Positions 1-8,280 of a stretch of DNA of 64,000 nt are shown here, in pieces. The translations under genes were made by a program, and so were the position numbers. Numbering within the stretch: position 1 is the stretch's first letter; each line of letters begins with the position of its first letter. The notes below the pieces were generated by a model. The model saw only the letters and a list, made by a program, of their open reading frames with translations, did no database searches and had not been told where the DNA came from. The DNA comes from DASQPR01 sp963836785 (GTDB taxonomy: Bacteria > Actinomycetota > Actinomycetes > Mycobacteriales > Micromonosporaceae): the NCBI GenBank assembly GCA_963836785.1, contig CAWIKW010000024.1, positions 186,001 through 250,000 on the forward strand, in the 5' to 3' direction.

Positions 1-1594
1 ACCGGCGCCACCGGCACCGTCGCGAGTGCGCGCCACGACCCGACCGGTACCTTCGTGGCGATCAAGTTCCTCTCCGCGCGCCGGCACGGCCGGTCGACAC
101 CGACCGATTGGTTCCGCAGTCAGGTCAAACTGCTGGCCGACCTGGACAACACCCACATCGTGCGGCTGTACGAATACATCGAACGTCCGGCCGGCGGCGC
201 GCTCGTGATGGAGCTGGTCGACGGCGTGTCCCTCGACGACCTGCTCCGTCGCGGCGGTCCGCTCGAACCGCAGGTCGCACTCGCGATTCTCAAGGGATCT
301 CTGCTCAGGCCTCGCGGCCGCGCACAAGCGCGGGCTGCTGCACCGCGACTTCCGGCCATCCAACGTCCAGATCAGCCGCAGTGGCGTTGTGAAGATCGTC
401 GACTTCGGCGTGGTGCCGCCGGTGGACAGCATGCGGCCGGGCGCGGGCACGCCGCTCTACCAGGCGCCGGAGTTGTGGGACCGGAAGCCGGCCGACGCCC
501 GGACGGACTTTTACGCCGCGACCGCCACGTTCGTGGAGTGCCTGACCGGGCGTCCGCCCTACCCCCCGGCCAAGACGATGGCCGAGCTTCGTACGGAGCA
601 CGAAGAGGCGCCGATCCCGGTCGCCGACATCCCCGAGCCGCTGCGCGATCTCGTGTCCCGCGGCCTGGCCAAGGATCCGGCCGATCGCCCGGCCGACGCG
701 GCCGCGTTCCTCCAGTCCGTCGAGCACGTCGCCAACATGCGCTACGGCTCGGACTGGGAGCGCGCCGGCGAGTCCATGCTGTTGCGCCGGTTGGTCCCGC
801 TGATCGCGCCGCCCGGGCGCGACATCGAAGTCAAGAAGGAGCGGCCGGTCACATCGCTGCTCGGCAGCTCGCTCATCACCCGCGTGCTGGTCGGCGCGGC
901 CGCGGCCGCGGCGATCGTCATGCTCGTCGACTCCGGCATCGCGGCCGCCGGACCGGCCGGAAACAACACGGCGTCCAACGACCCAGGCTTCGCGGTGGTG
1001 CTGCCGAACGCGGCGCCCGGCGCGTCGTCCGGTGTTCCGACATCGATCCCGACGCTGCTCATCATCCCGACACCCGGCGTGACGCTGACCGCTCCGCCGG
1101 CCCGTGCGACCGGGGGACCGATCGCCGTAGGCAGGCCGACGCCGATCGGTCCGCCGGCGATCCCGCCCACGAAGCCGACCAAGGGCGGCCCGACGCCGAC
1201 CGGGAACCCGACCACACCGACGGGCAACCCGACCACACCGACCAGCAACCCGACGACTCCGCCGACCACGCCGACCACGCCGCCGACCACCGCACCGCCG
1301 GCCGCACCGGACCTCGTTTCGTTCAGCAGCGACGGCTCGACCGTCGGATTCTCGATCTCCGCACCCGGCCTTACGGCCGTCACCGTGACGATCACCCAGG
1401 ACACGGTTGCGAATCCCGGCCTTCTGGTCATCTCACACACCTACGACGTCAGTGGTGGCTCGGTGTCCGACGCCGGGATCGCGGTCCCGGCCTTCGACTG
1501 CGCCGACACGACGGCGACGCTGTCGATCTCGGCGTCGCCGGCGCTCGACTCCGGCGGTGCCGCGAAGACGATCGGAATCTCCTGCACCCCGTAG
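1..1594 (+). CDS. Ser/Thr protein kinase, 5' partial, with one frameshift
   Basis: PknB-type membrane kinase whose start lies before the window. The glycine loop (GATGTV) opens the window and the VAIK lysine is at 64-66. The reading frame then breaks near 307: removing one A from ctcaggcctc restores GSLLGLAAAHKRGLLHRD. HRD is at 341-349 and DFG at 401-409, so all catalytic residues are present across the join. HRDFRPSN has Arg where most kinases have Lys. A hydrophobic segment follows (about 871-930), then a Pro/Thr linker (about 1130-1300) and a roughly 95-residue outer domain with two Cys. This is the usual layout of a signalling kinase with an extracytoplasmic sensor. The frame break may be sequence error or a real mutation. 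Confidence 0.85.
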
Positions 1595-1606
1595 CGGCGA
1601 ACGCCG

Positions 1607-2200
1607 TCACGGCCGGTATTGACGCCGTTTGATTTCGCGTACGTCGCCGACGGTGCACCACTCGTCCCGACCGAGCCGGGCGAGCGGCCGCAGCAGGCGC
1701 ACGTCCGGGTGGCCGTCGACGAGCACGTCCGTACGGATTGCGGCCCGCAGCACCTCGCCGAGGATGAGGTGACAGTCGCCGACCGGCACGATCCGGTGGA
1801 GGCGGCACTCCAGCGCGACCGGTGATCCGGCCACCCGCGGCGGCCGGACCAACGCGCTCGGCTCCCGGTCGACCCCGGCCGCGTCGAATTCGCCGATCTC
1901 CGGCGGGTAGTCGGTGGCGGTCTCGTTGATCTGCTCGAACAGCGGCTCGGGTGCGAGGTTGACGACGAACTCGCCGGTCTGGCGTACGTTGCGCAGCGTG
2001 TCCTTCGGCCCGACCGACGTGAACTGCACGATGGGCGGACTGACGCTCGCGACCGTGAAGAACGAGTGCGGCGCGAGGTTGTCGACGCCGTCGGCCGACG
2101 TCGACGAGACCCAGGCGATCGGTCGCGGCACCACGACCGAATTCAGCAGCCGGTAGAACCGGCCCGGTCCCTCGGTTGCCGGGTCGAAGTCGGTGCGCAC
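1607..2200 (-). CDS. flavin reductase family protein (DIM6/NTAB type)
   Basis: 197 residues, full length for the flavin-reductase-like FMN-binding family. The signature PRPIAWVSS near residue 25 and NLAPHSFF near residue 42 form the FMN pocket in this family. Such proteins reduce FMN with NAD(P)H or supply reduced flavin to a monooxygenase. No monooxygenase is adjacent, so the physiological partner is unknown. It converges on the kinase gene with a 12-nt gap, and its 5' end abuts the P-loop kinase remnant on the other strand. Confidence 0.85.
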   Translation of the reverse strand: MRTDFDPATEGPGRFYRLLNSVVVPRPIAWVSSTSADGVDNLAPHSFFTVASVSPPIVQFTSVGPKDTLRNVRQTGEFVVNLAPEPLFEQINETATDYPPEIGEFDAAGVDREPSALVRPPRVAGSPVALECRLHRIVPVGDCHLILGEVLRAAIRTDVLVDGHPDVRLLRPLARLGRDEWCTVGDVREIKRRQYRP

Positions 2201-2262
2201 GCCGCCATTATCCGTACGGCTCGATCGGGTCGACAGGTCGGCCGCTCGATAACGGGCGGTCG

Positions 2263-2523
2263 GGTTTCTGGGCGCGCAGCGACCGGGACGAGAAGCGCTT
2301 GGGTGCCAGAGCCCTCGACATCGGAGTCGAGCTGCATTATCTCGATGTGCCCTTCGACGAGTTGTGCCGGCGAGTGTCGGCCCGGCCCGGCGGAACGCCC
2401 GACGCCGCGTCGCCGTTCACCCGCGAGTTGATGACGTCCTACGTCGGCCAGTTCGCCGTGCCGGACGAGCAGGAATTGGCGCTCTTCGATCCACCGACCG
2501 CGGACGACGGTCGAATAGGGTGA
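2263..2523 (+). pseudogene. 3' remnant of an AAA-type P-loop kinase
   Basis: The last 86 codons read GFWARSDRDEKR, then ELHYLDVPFDELCRR, then FTRELM and DEQELALFDPP. This is the typical C-terminal half of the small zeta-like or AAA-family ATP-binding kinases. The Walker A half should lie about 270 nt upstream, but that DNA is occupied by the flavin reductase gene on the opposite strand and no P-loop can be read in any forward frame. No sensible start or ribosome site precedes it. I read it as a truncated, non-functional relic. Confidence 0.6.
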
Positions 2524-2743
2524 ACGGCGCATAAGCGGCGAAAACCCCGCACAAATGCGAGGGCTCGGCACGTGACCAGGTGTATGTGACGTTGGCGAAG
2601 AATGCCAGCACATGGCCGTTTACCACCGTAATCGGGGGAATGGCGATAGCGTTCGGACTGGCGACCCCGGACGCGTACGCCGGACCGCGCGACGGACGGC
2701 CTGCCGCGTTCGACCTCGTGAGTGGCTGGAGAGGTGTAGCGAG

Positions 2744-3580
2744 ATGACCAGCGCAGAGACGAATCCGGAGAATCCTCGGAACCCGGTCGACGCAGGTGGC
2801 GGCGAAGCGGCCACGCAACGTCCGGTGGCCAACGGCAGCGTCCCGGTCGATCGCGGCGCCCCGCCGGAGGCGAACCGGGGAGCTGCCGAGGCGCGCGGCG
2901 GAGCACGCGGGGCGCGTGTGCGGCGCGGCGCAGCCAGTGACGGGCCGGCCGATCCGATGGGACGGGACCAGGCTTCGGGCGGACCGCGGAGCACGCAGGT
3001 CAAGCTGGCTCAGCTCGCGGTGGGCACGGCGGTCATCGCCGGCGAACAGGTGCGCGGCGGTATGCGATCGGTCAGCGGCCGTACCGCCTCGGCCATGTTC
3101 GGACTGCTCGCCAAGGCGGTGGTCCAGACCGAGCAGGCCCGGGACAAACTGTTCGAGGCCATGGACGATGCCGAGCGCCGGGGACGCGAGACACTCGCCG
3201 CGCGGCGGCAGGGCGCGGCGTCGCTCGTGAACACGACGGTCGGGGATGCCATGTCGTGGGCGCAGGTGAAGGTCGTTCCACAGTTCATCGACGATCTCGT
3301 CCCGCATTTGATCTCCGACGTGATGCCGCGGCTCATCGATGGCGCGCTGCCGGAGATCCGCGATCGGGTGGTGCCGGTGATCATCGAGGATCTGACCACC
3401 GACTCCCGGGTTGAGGAGTTGGTGATGGCGCAGAGTCGTGGCGTGATCGGCCAGCTCGCGGAGCAGTTGCGGACGAACAGCGTGCGTGCCGACGACCGGC
3501 TCGAGGCGGCGGCGCACCGGGTCGTCGGGCGCGACAAGAGCGCGACGGCCAAGGGCCTCAATGAGATCCGGGGCGTCTGA
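2744..3580 (+). CDS. unknown protein with octad VP-x-x-I repeats, partner of RDD protein
   Basis: 278 residues from the ATG at 2744, which follows a GGAGAGG ribosome site. The upstream in-frame extension has no such site. The first 80 residues are Gly/Ala/Pro-rich and disordered. The middle (about 85-150) is Ala-rich helix. Then comes a run of short repeats, VVPQFIDD, LVPHLISD, VMPRLIDG, followed by RVEELVMAQSRGVIGQL. Similar proteins are commonly found beside RDD membrane proteins in actinobacteria. Its stop overlaps the RDD start by 20 nt, so the two are translationally coupled. The role is unknown; peripheral membrane association is a guess from the amphipathic repeats. Confidence 0.75.
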   Translation: MTSAETNPENPRNPVDAGGGEAATQRPVANGSVPVDRGAPPEANRGAAEARGGARGARVRRGAASDGPADPMGRDQASGGPRSTQVKLAQLAVGTAVIAGEQVRGGMRSVSGRTASAMFGLLAKAVVQTEQARDKLFEAMDDAERRGRETLAARRQGAASLVNTTVGDAMSWAQVKVVPQFIDDLVPHLISDVMPRLIDGALPEIRDRVVPVIIEDLTTDSRVEELVMAQSRGVIGQLAEQLRTNSVRADDRLEAAAHRVVGRDKSATAKGLNEIRGV

Positions 3581-4121
3581 CCCGGACGGTCGCCTGTCGC
3601 AGCCCGGCCGGGTGCCATCGCCCGGCGCGCCGGCCTATGCGTACGCCGGCCTCGCGTCGCGACTCATCGCGCTCGCCGTCGACGTCGCGTTGCTCACCAT
3701 TGCCGGCCTGCTCGTCAGTGTCCTGCCCGGTCTCGCGTGGTCGCAGGTGGTCGGCGATCCGCCCGGATGGTTCACCGCGACGTGCGCCGTTGTCGCGTCG
3801 GTCCTGCCGTGGGCCTACTTCACCGTCGCGTGGCGGCTCGGCGGTCAGACGGCGGGCGGCCTGCTCGTCGGCACGCGAGTCGCGCGAAACCATGGGCAGC
3901 GACCGATGCTGGTCCAGGCCGCGCTTCGCGCGTTCGTCGGCCTTCTACTCGTGCCGTTGTGGTTGATCGGGTTGGCGTGGGTGCTCTGGGATCCGCGCCG
4001 TCGGGCCTGGCACGACATCGTGTTCCGTACGGTCGTGCTGCGCACGATCGAGTCGGCGCGACCGGCGACGCTGTCCGCGACGGCGCCGCCAATCAGCGCG
4101 TCTCCACCAGTGACCGGGTGA
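3561..4121 (+). CDS. RDD family integral membrane protein
   Basis: 186 residues from ATG 3561, inside the end of the preceding gene. A short Pro-rich N-terminus leads to YAGLASRLIALAVDVALL, the RDD-type first helix (here R-x-x-A-x-x-VD). A second hydrophobic pair spans about 50-85, GLLVGTRV follows, and a third segment ends in DPRRRAWHDIVFRTVV, the classic RDD C-terminal signature. This gives three to four membrane helices. RDD proteins are poorly understood; some act in ion or solute transport. The 3' end overlaps the convergent aminopeptidase gene by 29 nt. Confidence 0.85.
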   Translation: MRSGASDPDGRLSQPGRVPSPGAPAYAYAGLASRLIALAVDVALLTIAGLLVSVLPGLAWSQVVGDPPGWFTATCAVVASVLPWAYFTVAWRLGGQTAGGLLVGTRVARNHGQRPMLVQAALRAFVGLLLVPLWLIGLAWVLWDPRRRAWHDIVFRTVVLRTIESARPATLSATAPPISASPPVTG

Positions 4122-4914
4122 GATAGACGATTGAGATGAACGCCCGAAACAGTCCCAGCGGGTCGGCGCCGGTGAGGGCCACCGTGCGGGCGCCGGTCTG
4201 CTCCACGTCACGGATCCAGGTGGCCTGCGCGGCCATGTCGGGGGAGAGAAACTCGATCTCGACCGTCGCCGGCATGGTGATGGCCGGTGGTTCAGTGCGC
4301 CGCCGCAGTGCCTCGGCGACACCGTCGCGGATCATGTCTCGCGCCGTCAAGGGGTGCTCGTGGCGGGCCGCGTACCGACTGATCGAGGTCTTGACCTGGA
4401 TCGGCGCGATGCCGGGGCAGAACGGCGCGGCCTCCGGACCAACATGCTGGTCACCGCTGATCGCCACGACCGGCACCCGGAAATGCTGGGCGACCAGCGC
4501 GTTCAGTCCGGCCTCGCCGGTCACCGTGCCGTTGATGGTGACGTTTGTGATGGCCCGCGGGTTGTACGTGTGCGACAGCACGCCCGGTGTGGCCATCGCC
4601 GCGTGGTATCCGAGGAACACGATGGCGTCGAACGACGCGTCGAGTCCCTCCATCATGTACCAGGGCTTGAACCGCCCCGACAGGTACGCGGCCCGGCCGG
4701 CGAGTTCCGCCGGCGGTAGGTTCCGCATCGCCGAGTGCGCGTCGTTGACCAGGATCTGCGTCGCCCCGCCGGCGACCGCGCCGTCGATCGCCGCGTTGAC
4801 TTCGCCGACCAGCAGGTCACGGCCGAGCGCGTAGTCGTCGCCGTCGGCGATGCATTGAGCCCAGTCGGCTATCCCGGCCACGCCCTCCATATCCACGGAC
4901 AGATAGATCTTCAT
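4093..4914 (-). CDS. M55 family D-aminopeptidase (DppA-like)
   Basis: 273 residues, the usual length of the DppA zinc D-aminopeptidase family. The metal and catalytic residues align with those known for Bacillus DppA: Asp8 and Glu10 in SVDMEGVAG, His60 in NDAHS, His104 in GYHA, His115 in LSHTYN and Glu134 in TGEAG. The enzyme removes N-terminal D-residues and probably recycles cell-wall or environmental D-peptides. It stands alone here, without a dipeptide ABC transporter. The ATG is preceded by an ordinary intergenic sequence. Confidence 0.9.
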   Translation of the reverse strand: MKIYLSVDMEGVAGIADWAQCIADGDDYALGRDLLVGEVNAAIDGAVAGGATQILVNDAHSAMRNLPPAELAGRAAYLSGRFKPWYMMEGLDASFDAIVFLGYHAAMATPGVLSHTYNPRAITNVTINGTVTGEAGLNALVAQHFRVPVVAISGDQHVGPEAAPFCPGIAPIQVKTSISRYAARHEHPLTARDMIRDGVAEALRRRTEPPAITMPATVEIEFLSPDMAAQATWIRDVEQTGARTVALTGADPLGLFRAFISIVYLTRSLVETR

Positions 4915-5007
4915 GCGAGCGAGCGTCGCACATCGGCGCGTCGACGGTCACCCTCGAACGGTGAATCGGGATCGGGGTGGGCGATGCGGGCTATCGGTAC
5001 GTTGGGG

Positions 5008-5036
5008 TTGACAGCACCGGCGCCGACGTGCATAGT
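5008..5036 (+). promoter_or_regulatory. sigma-70-type promoter of the ArsR-SRPBCC operon
   Basis: A perfect TTGACA (5008-5013) is followed after 17 nt by CATAGT (5031-5036), a 4/6 match to the -10 consensus. Transcription would start about 7 nt later, inside the dyad operator. Confidence 0.7.
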
Positions 5037-5066
5037 CAACTTAGAGGTTGATTAACCAGTTAGTTG
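5037..5066 (+). promoter_or_regulatory. dyad operator of the ArsR regulator
   Basis: A symmetric element: CAACT, 4 nt, GGTT, 4 nt, AACC, 4 nt, AGTTG. Both arms are perfect. It directly follows the -10 box, so a bound ArsR dimer would block transcription of its own operon. Confidence 0.7.
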
Positions 5067-5090
5067 ATAATTCGGCGAACCGAGGCTCCC

Positions 5091-5465
5091 ATGGCGATCG
5101 AAGATCCGCTGAGCGTGACCTTTGCGGCGCTGGCCGACCCGACCCGTCGCGCGATCCTCGCGCGGTTGGCATCGGGGGAGGCGACGGTGAACGAGTTGGC
5201 CAGGCCGTTCGCCATGAGCCTCCAGGCGATCTCGAAACACCTCAAGGTGCTCGAACGGGCCGGTCTCATCACCCGCGGCCGCGATGCGCAGTTCCGGCCG
5301 TGCCGGCTCGAGGCAGCGCCGCTCGTCGACGCCGGTGGATGGATCGACGAGCACCGCAGAGCCTGGGAGGGCCGGTTCGACCGGATGGCCGAACATCTGC
5401 ACGACCTGCAATCCGGCGCCGCGCCGAAGCGGCGCGCCATCGAAGAGAAGGGCTCCACATCATGA
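5091..5465 (+). CDS. ArsR/SmtB-type winged-helix repressor
   Basis: 124 residues from ATG 5091; an upstream TTG (5064) lies in the operator and is unlikely. The HTH reads LADPTRRAILARL, then VNELARPFAMSLQAISKHLKVLE with the wing GLITRGRDAQFRPCR. No metal-site Cys pair is seen, so this is the metal-independent subgroup found with SRPBCC partners (autorepressors sensing unknown ligands). It overlaps the next gene by 4 nt (ATGA), giving a two-gene operon. Confidence 0.9.
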   Translation: MAIEDPLSVTFAALADPTRRAILARLASGEATVNELARPFAMSLQAISKHLKVLERAGLITRGRDAQFRPCRLEAAPLVDAGGWIDEHRRAWEGRFDRMAEHLHDLQSGAAPKRRAIEEKGSTS

Positions 5466-5950
5466 ACGAGACCATGACCGGCGAGACGACCTTCACCATC
5501 GAGCCGAACCGCCAGGAAATCACCATGAGCCGTGTCTTCGCCGCACCCCGCGACCTGGTTTTCCGGGTGGCCACCGATCCGGAGCACATTGCCCAGTGGT
5601 GGGGACCGAGCGAGTACGCGACGATCGTGGACAAGGCCGACGTGCGGCCGGGCGGCCAATGGCGTTACGTACAGCGGGATCAGCAGGGCAACGAGTTCGC
5701 GTTCCACGGCGTCTACCACGATGTCGTCGCCCCGGAACGGGTCGTCGACACATTCGAGTTCGAGGGCATGCCGGGCCATGTACTGCTGGAGACGACAACG
5801 TACGAGACGGTCGACGGCGGCACCCGGCTGACCACGACGTCGGTGTTCCAGTCACAAGCCGATCGCGACGGCATGGTCGCGTCCGGCATGGAGTCGGGCG
5901 CGCGGGAGAGCTGGGAGCGACTGGCCGAGCTGATCGAGAAGACTGGCTGA
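5462..5950 (+). CDS. SRPBCC (AHSA1-like) domain protein
   Basis: 162 residues; the start ATGA overlaps the stop of the ArsR gene. The fold signature is visible as SRVFAAPRDLVFRVATDPEHIAQWWGP, split here by residue choice, with RPGGQWRY in the middle and a C-terminal helix SWERLAELIEKTG. The family forms a deep hydrophobic pocket and binds lipids or small aromatics. ArsR-SRPBCC pairs are common in actinobacteria; the ligand is unknown. Co-regulation with the repressor follows from the shared promoter. Confidence 0.9.
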   Translation: MNETMTGETTFTIEPNRQEITMSRVFAAPRDLVFRVATDPEHIAQWWGPSEYATIVDKADVRPGGQWRYVQRDQQGNEFAFHGVYHDVVAPERVVDTFEFEGMPGHVLLETTTYETVDGGTRLTTTSVFQSQADRDGMVASGMESGARESWERLAELIEKTG

Positions 5951-6023
5951 CGACACGCACACCGGCTGACAACATTCACACCGGCCGACCGGAGGATTCG
6001 GCGGCGGCATAGAGTTATCTCGA

Positions 6024-6064
6024 GCGATGAGCGGGCCGGCTTGGGGAAGAGGCCCGCTCATCGC
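6024..6064. terminator. bidirectional terminator hairpin
   Basis: A perfect 14-bp inverted repeat (6024-6037 with 6051-6064) with a 13-nt loop lies between two convergent genes. There is no U-tract, as usual in high-GC actinobacteria. Confidence 0.7.
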
Positions 6065-6075
6065 TGCACTGCGTC

Positions 6076-7401
6076 TCAGGCGGTCGCTGGAGCGCGGTCG
6101 TCCGTGTCTGCCTCGACCGGATCGGGCCGGCGCATCTGGCGCCACGTCGGGAAGACGAACGGTGCCAGCGTCGTGAGCAGGTATGCCGCACCGGAAATCG
6201 CGATCGCCAGTCGGACGTTGGTCGCGTCGGCAAGCACGCCGGCGAGCAGGGCGCCGAACGGGATGCCGACCCAGGCACTTGCGCGGATCACGCCGAGCAC
6301 CCGCGCCTGCATGTGCGCGGGGATCCGTTCGTAGGACGTCGCGCCGATCACCGAGTTCAGGGAACCGCCGAAGATGTCCGCGACGAAGCTGACCGCGAGC
6401 ACCGGCGACAGCGTCGACGCGATCGCGAGGATGAAGAAGCGAGGCGCGCCACCGAGGAGGTAGCCCACGCTGTACAGGCCGCGGCGCGACACGCGCGGTC
6501 CGAGCCACGCGCCGATGAGATTGCCGACGACGCTGCCGAGACCCATCGCGCCGCCGAGGATGCCGAGGGCCGCGGCGCTGTGCAACTGTTCGCGGACCCA
6601 GACCGGCAACAGAACGGCCGACAGCCCCTGGTCCAGCAGGTTCGTCACGGCGACCATGGCGACGATGCCGAGCAGCAGCCGATCGCGGCCGAGGAAGCGC
6701 AGTCCGTCGGCCAGGTCGCGGCCGTAACGTCGCAGGACACCAGGCGCGCCCGGTGCGACGGGTGGCGTGTCGACGTCGAGCGCCGACGGACGGGCATCGG
6801 GATCGATTCCACGCACGCCGATGGCGACGACGACCGCGGCGACCGCGAACGTGATGGCGTCGATCAGCACGACGGTCGCCGAGTTCGTGACCGTGACGAG
6901 CACCCCGGCGATCGGCGCGCCGAGGAGGATCGCCGTCCGGTTGGCGCTGGCGTTCAGGCCGGCCGCGCGTTCGAGCGCGATCTGACCGGCCCGTGCGGTG
7001 GCCGGCACGAGCGCCATGTTCGCGCAGTCGGCGGCACCACGGACGGCTCCGGCGACGGCGACGAGTCCGATCAGCACACCGAGGGTCAGCGCGCCGGTCG
7101 CGTACATCAACGGGACGGCGCCGACCGCGACGGCGGCGGTGAGGTTTCCCCACACGTACGAGCGCCGCAGCCCGACTCGATCCACGACCGGGCCGGCGAG
7201 CGCCTGCGTCATCACGTACGGGAGCATCTGAGCGAACGCCACGAGCCCCGTCTTGCCGGCGCTCCCGGTCGTGGTCAGTACCAGCCACGGCACTGCGAGC
7301 TCCGACATCGAGGTGCCGAGCATCGACACGACGTACGCGCTCAGCAGTGCCGCAAACGGCGCCCGTCGCGCCTGCGCGCGCGGCGCAGTGGTGCTGGTCA
7401 T
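6076..7401 (-). CDS. MFS transporter (exporter-like)
   Basis: 441 residues with about 12 hydrophobic helices. The first helix pair has SMSELAVPWLVL and LAGPVVDRVGLRRSY, the motif-A loop of MFS_3 or EntS-like efflux carriers. A cytoplasmic loop of about 35 residues (PDARPSALDVDTPP region) separates the halves. Substrate is not predictable. It begins inside the end of the upstream winged-helix regulator gene (4-nt overlap), so the pair is one operon and the regulator probably controls this exporter. Confidence 0.9.
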   Translation of the reverse strand: MTSTTAPRAQARRAPFAALLSAYVVSMLGTSMSELAVPWLVLTTTGSAGKTGLVAFAQMLPYVMTQALAGPVVDRVGLRRSYVWGNLTAAVAVGAVPLMYATGALTLGVLIGLVAVAGAVRGAADCANMALVPATARAGQIALERAAGLNASANRTAILLGAPIAGVLVTVTNSATVVLIDAITFAVAAVVVAIGVRGIDPDARPSALDVDTPPVAPGAPGVLRRYGRDLADGLRFLGRDRLLLGIVAMVAVTNLLDQGLSAVLLPVWVREQLHSAAALGILGGAMGLGSVVGNLIGAWLGPRVSRRGLYSVGYLLGGAPRFFILAIASTLSPVLAVSFVADIFGGSLNSVIGATSYERIPAHMQARVLGVIRASAWVGIPFGALLAGVLADATNVRLAIAISGAAYLLTTLAPFVFPTWRQMRRPDPVEADTDDRAPATA

Positions 7402-8114
7402 CTCGGATTCACCGGAGCGCCGTCGTCCTCCGGCACCGCGCCGACGGTCGGCTGGTCGTCGGGGAGCAGCTGGAACATGAAGATCGCGTCGACGGCATCG
7501 GTCCGCTCATCCGCGGGCGCGGACGGTTCCCGTCGATAGCGGTCGAGCAGCCGGTTGACGTCGGCGGACAGCGCCCGGGCCTCGTCGAGCGTCAGCCGGA
7601 TCTGGGTGTCGCCGAAACCCCAGGGCAGTGACGCCAACTGCTCACCACGGGCGATGAAACTGTCGACGTAGCCGACCATCCGTGCGTAGTGATTGTCGAC
7701 GACCATCCGCACGTACTGCTCGGCAACCTCGACGCCCTCGGCGTCCAGCGGGTCGTCCGGCGATCGGAGCGTGAACGCCGTCGTGCGGTAACGCGACCGC
7801 CACCAGCGATCGCGCCCGTTGCCCCGCTCGGTGTCGTCGTCGATGAAGCCACGGTCGGCCAGGATCCGCAGGTGATAGCTCGTGACGCCGCTCGATTGGC
7901 CGATGCGCCGACCGAGTTGACTCGCGGTGGCCGGTCCCTCCTCCTGCAGCAGCGTCAGCAGCCGTAGCCGGATGGGATGCACGAGCCCGCGCAGGCGACG
8001 CGGCGTGAGCATCGCGTCCCGAGCCGGGTCGAACCAGTGCGGCCAGCCCTCCGGCAGCGAGGCACCCTCGATCGGCAGGTCGCGGCCGGAGTCCGGGTCC
8101 GGTGGCATGGTCAT
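7398..8114 (-). CDS. winged-helix (ArsR-like) regulator of the MFS gene
   Basis: 238 residues. The DNA-binding domain is LVHPIRLRLLTLLQEEGPA with TASQLGRRIGQSSGVTSYHL and the wing RILADRGFIDDDTERGNGRDR. The C-terminal 120 residues resemble the ligand or dimer part of HTH_20-type regulators. Two possible starts exist (8114 or 8108). It is divergent from the next gene; the spacer contains a four-unit 14-bp repeat that is the best candidate for its operator. Confidence 0.85.
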   Translation of the reverse strand: MTMPPDPDSGRDLPIEGASLPEGWPHWFDPARDAMLTPRRLRGLVHPIRLRLLTLLQEEGPATASQLGRRIGQSSGVTSYHLRILADRGFIDDDTERGNGRDRWWRSRYRTTAFTLRSPDDPLDAEGVEVAEQYVRMVVDNHYARMVGYVDSFIARGEQLASLPWGFGDTQIRLTLDEARALSADVNRLLDRYRREPSAPADERTDAVDAIFMFQLLPDDQPTVGAVPEDDGAPVNPR

Positions 8115-8130
8115 GCCGGCAATCTAAATC

Positions 8131-8186
8131 GCAAAGACAAATTTGCAAAGACTTCTCTGCAAAGAAGCATTTGCAATTTTGACCGA
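8131..8186. promoter_or_regulatory. four 14-bp direct repeats, putative operator array
   Basis: GCAAAG occurs at 8131, 8145 and 8159, and GCAATT at 8173, exactly 14 bp apart. The fully related units start GCAAAGACAAATTT, GCAAAGACTTCTCT, GCAAAGAAGCATTT. The array covers the 5' side of the regulator gene and is AT-rich compared with its surroundings. Confidence 0.6.
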
Positions 8187-8223
8187 ACATGCGCGGACCA
8201 GGTACGGAGCGGAAGGATCGTCC

Positions 8224-8252
8224 TTGACATGTGACGTCAAGTACTTGACAAT
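8224..8252 (+). promoter_or_regulatory. promoter overlapped by a 14-bp palindrome
   Basis: TTGACA (8224-8229), 17-nt spacer, GACAAT (8247-8252, 4/6 to consensus). A perfect palindrome GTCAAGTACTTGAC (8236-8249) covers the spacer and the edge of the -10, a typical repressor position. Confidence 0.65.
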
Positions 8253-8280
8253 GCCCGTCAACCAGCGCGAGGAGCGTGTG

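Noticed and set aside
742..1440. Reverse open frame with many Gly/Val repeats
   Set aside because: Antisense of the kinase Pro/Thr linker; the repeats are a mirror of that linker.
2612..2743. N-terminal extension of the repeat protein before RDD
   Set aside because: No ribosome site and non-coding-like composition; ATG 2744 has GGAGAGG.
8131..8186. CRISPR array
   Set aside because: 14-bp units without separate spacers and only four copies; no cas genes.
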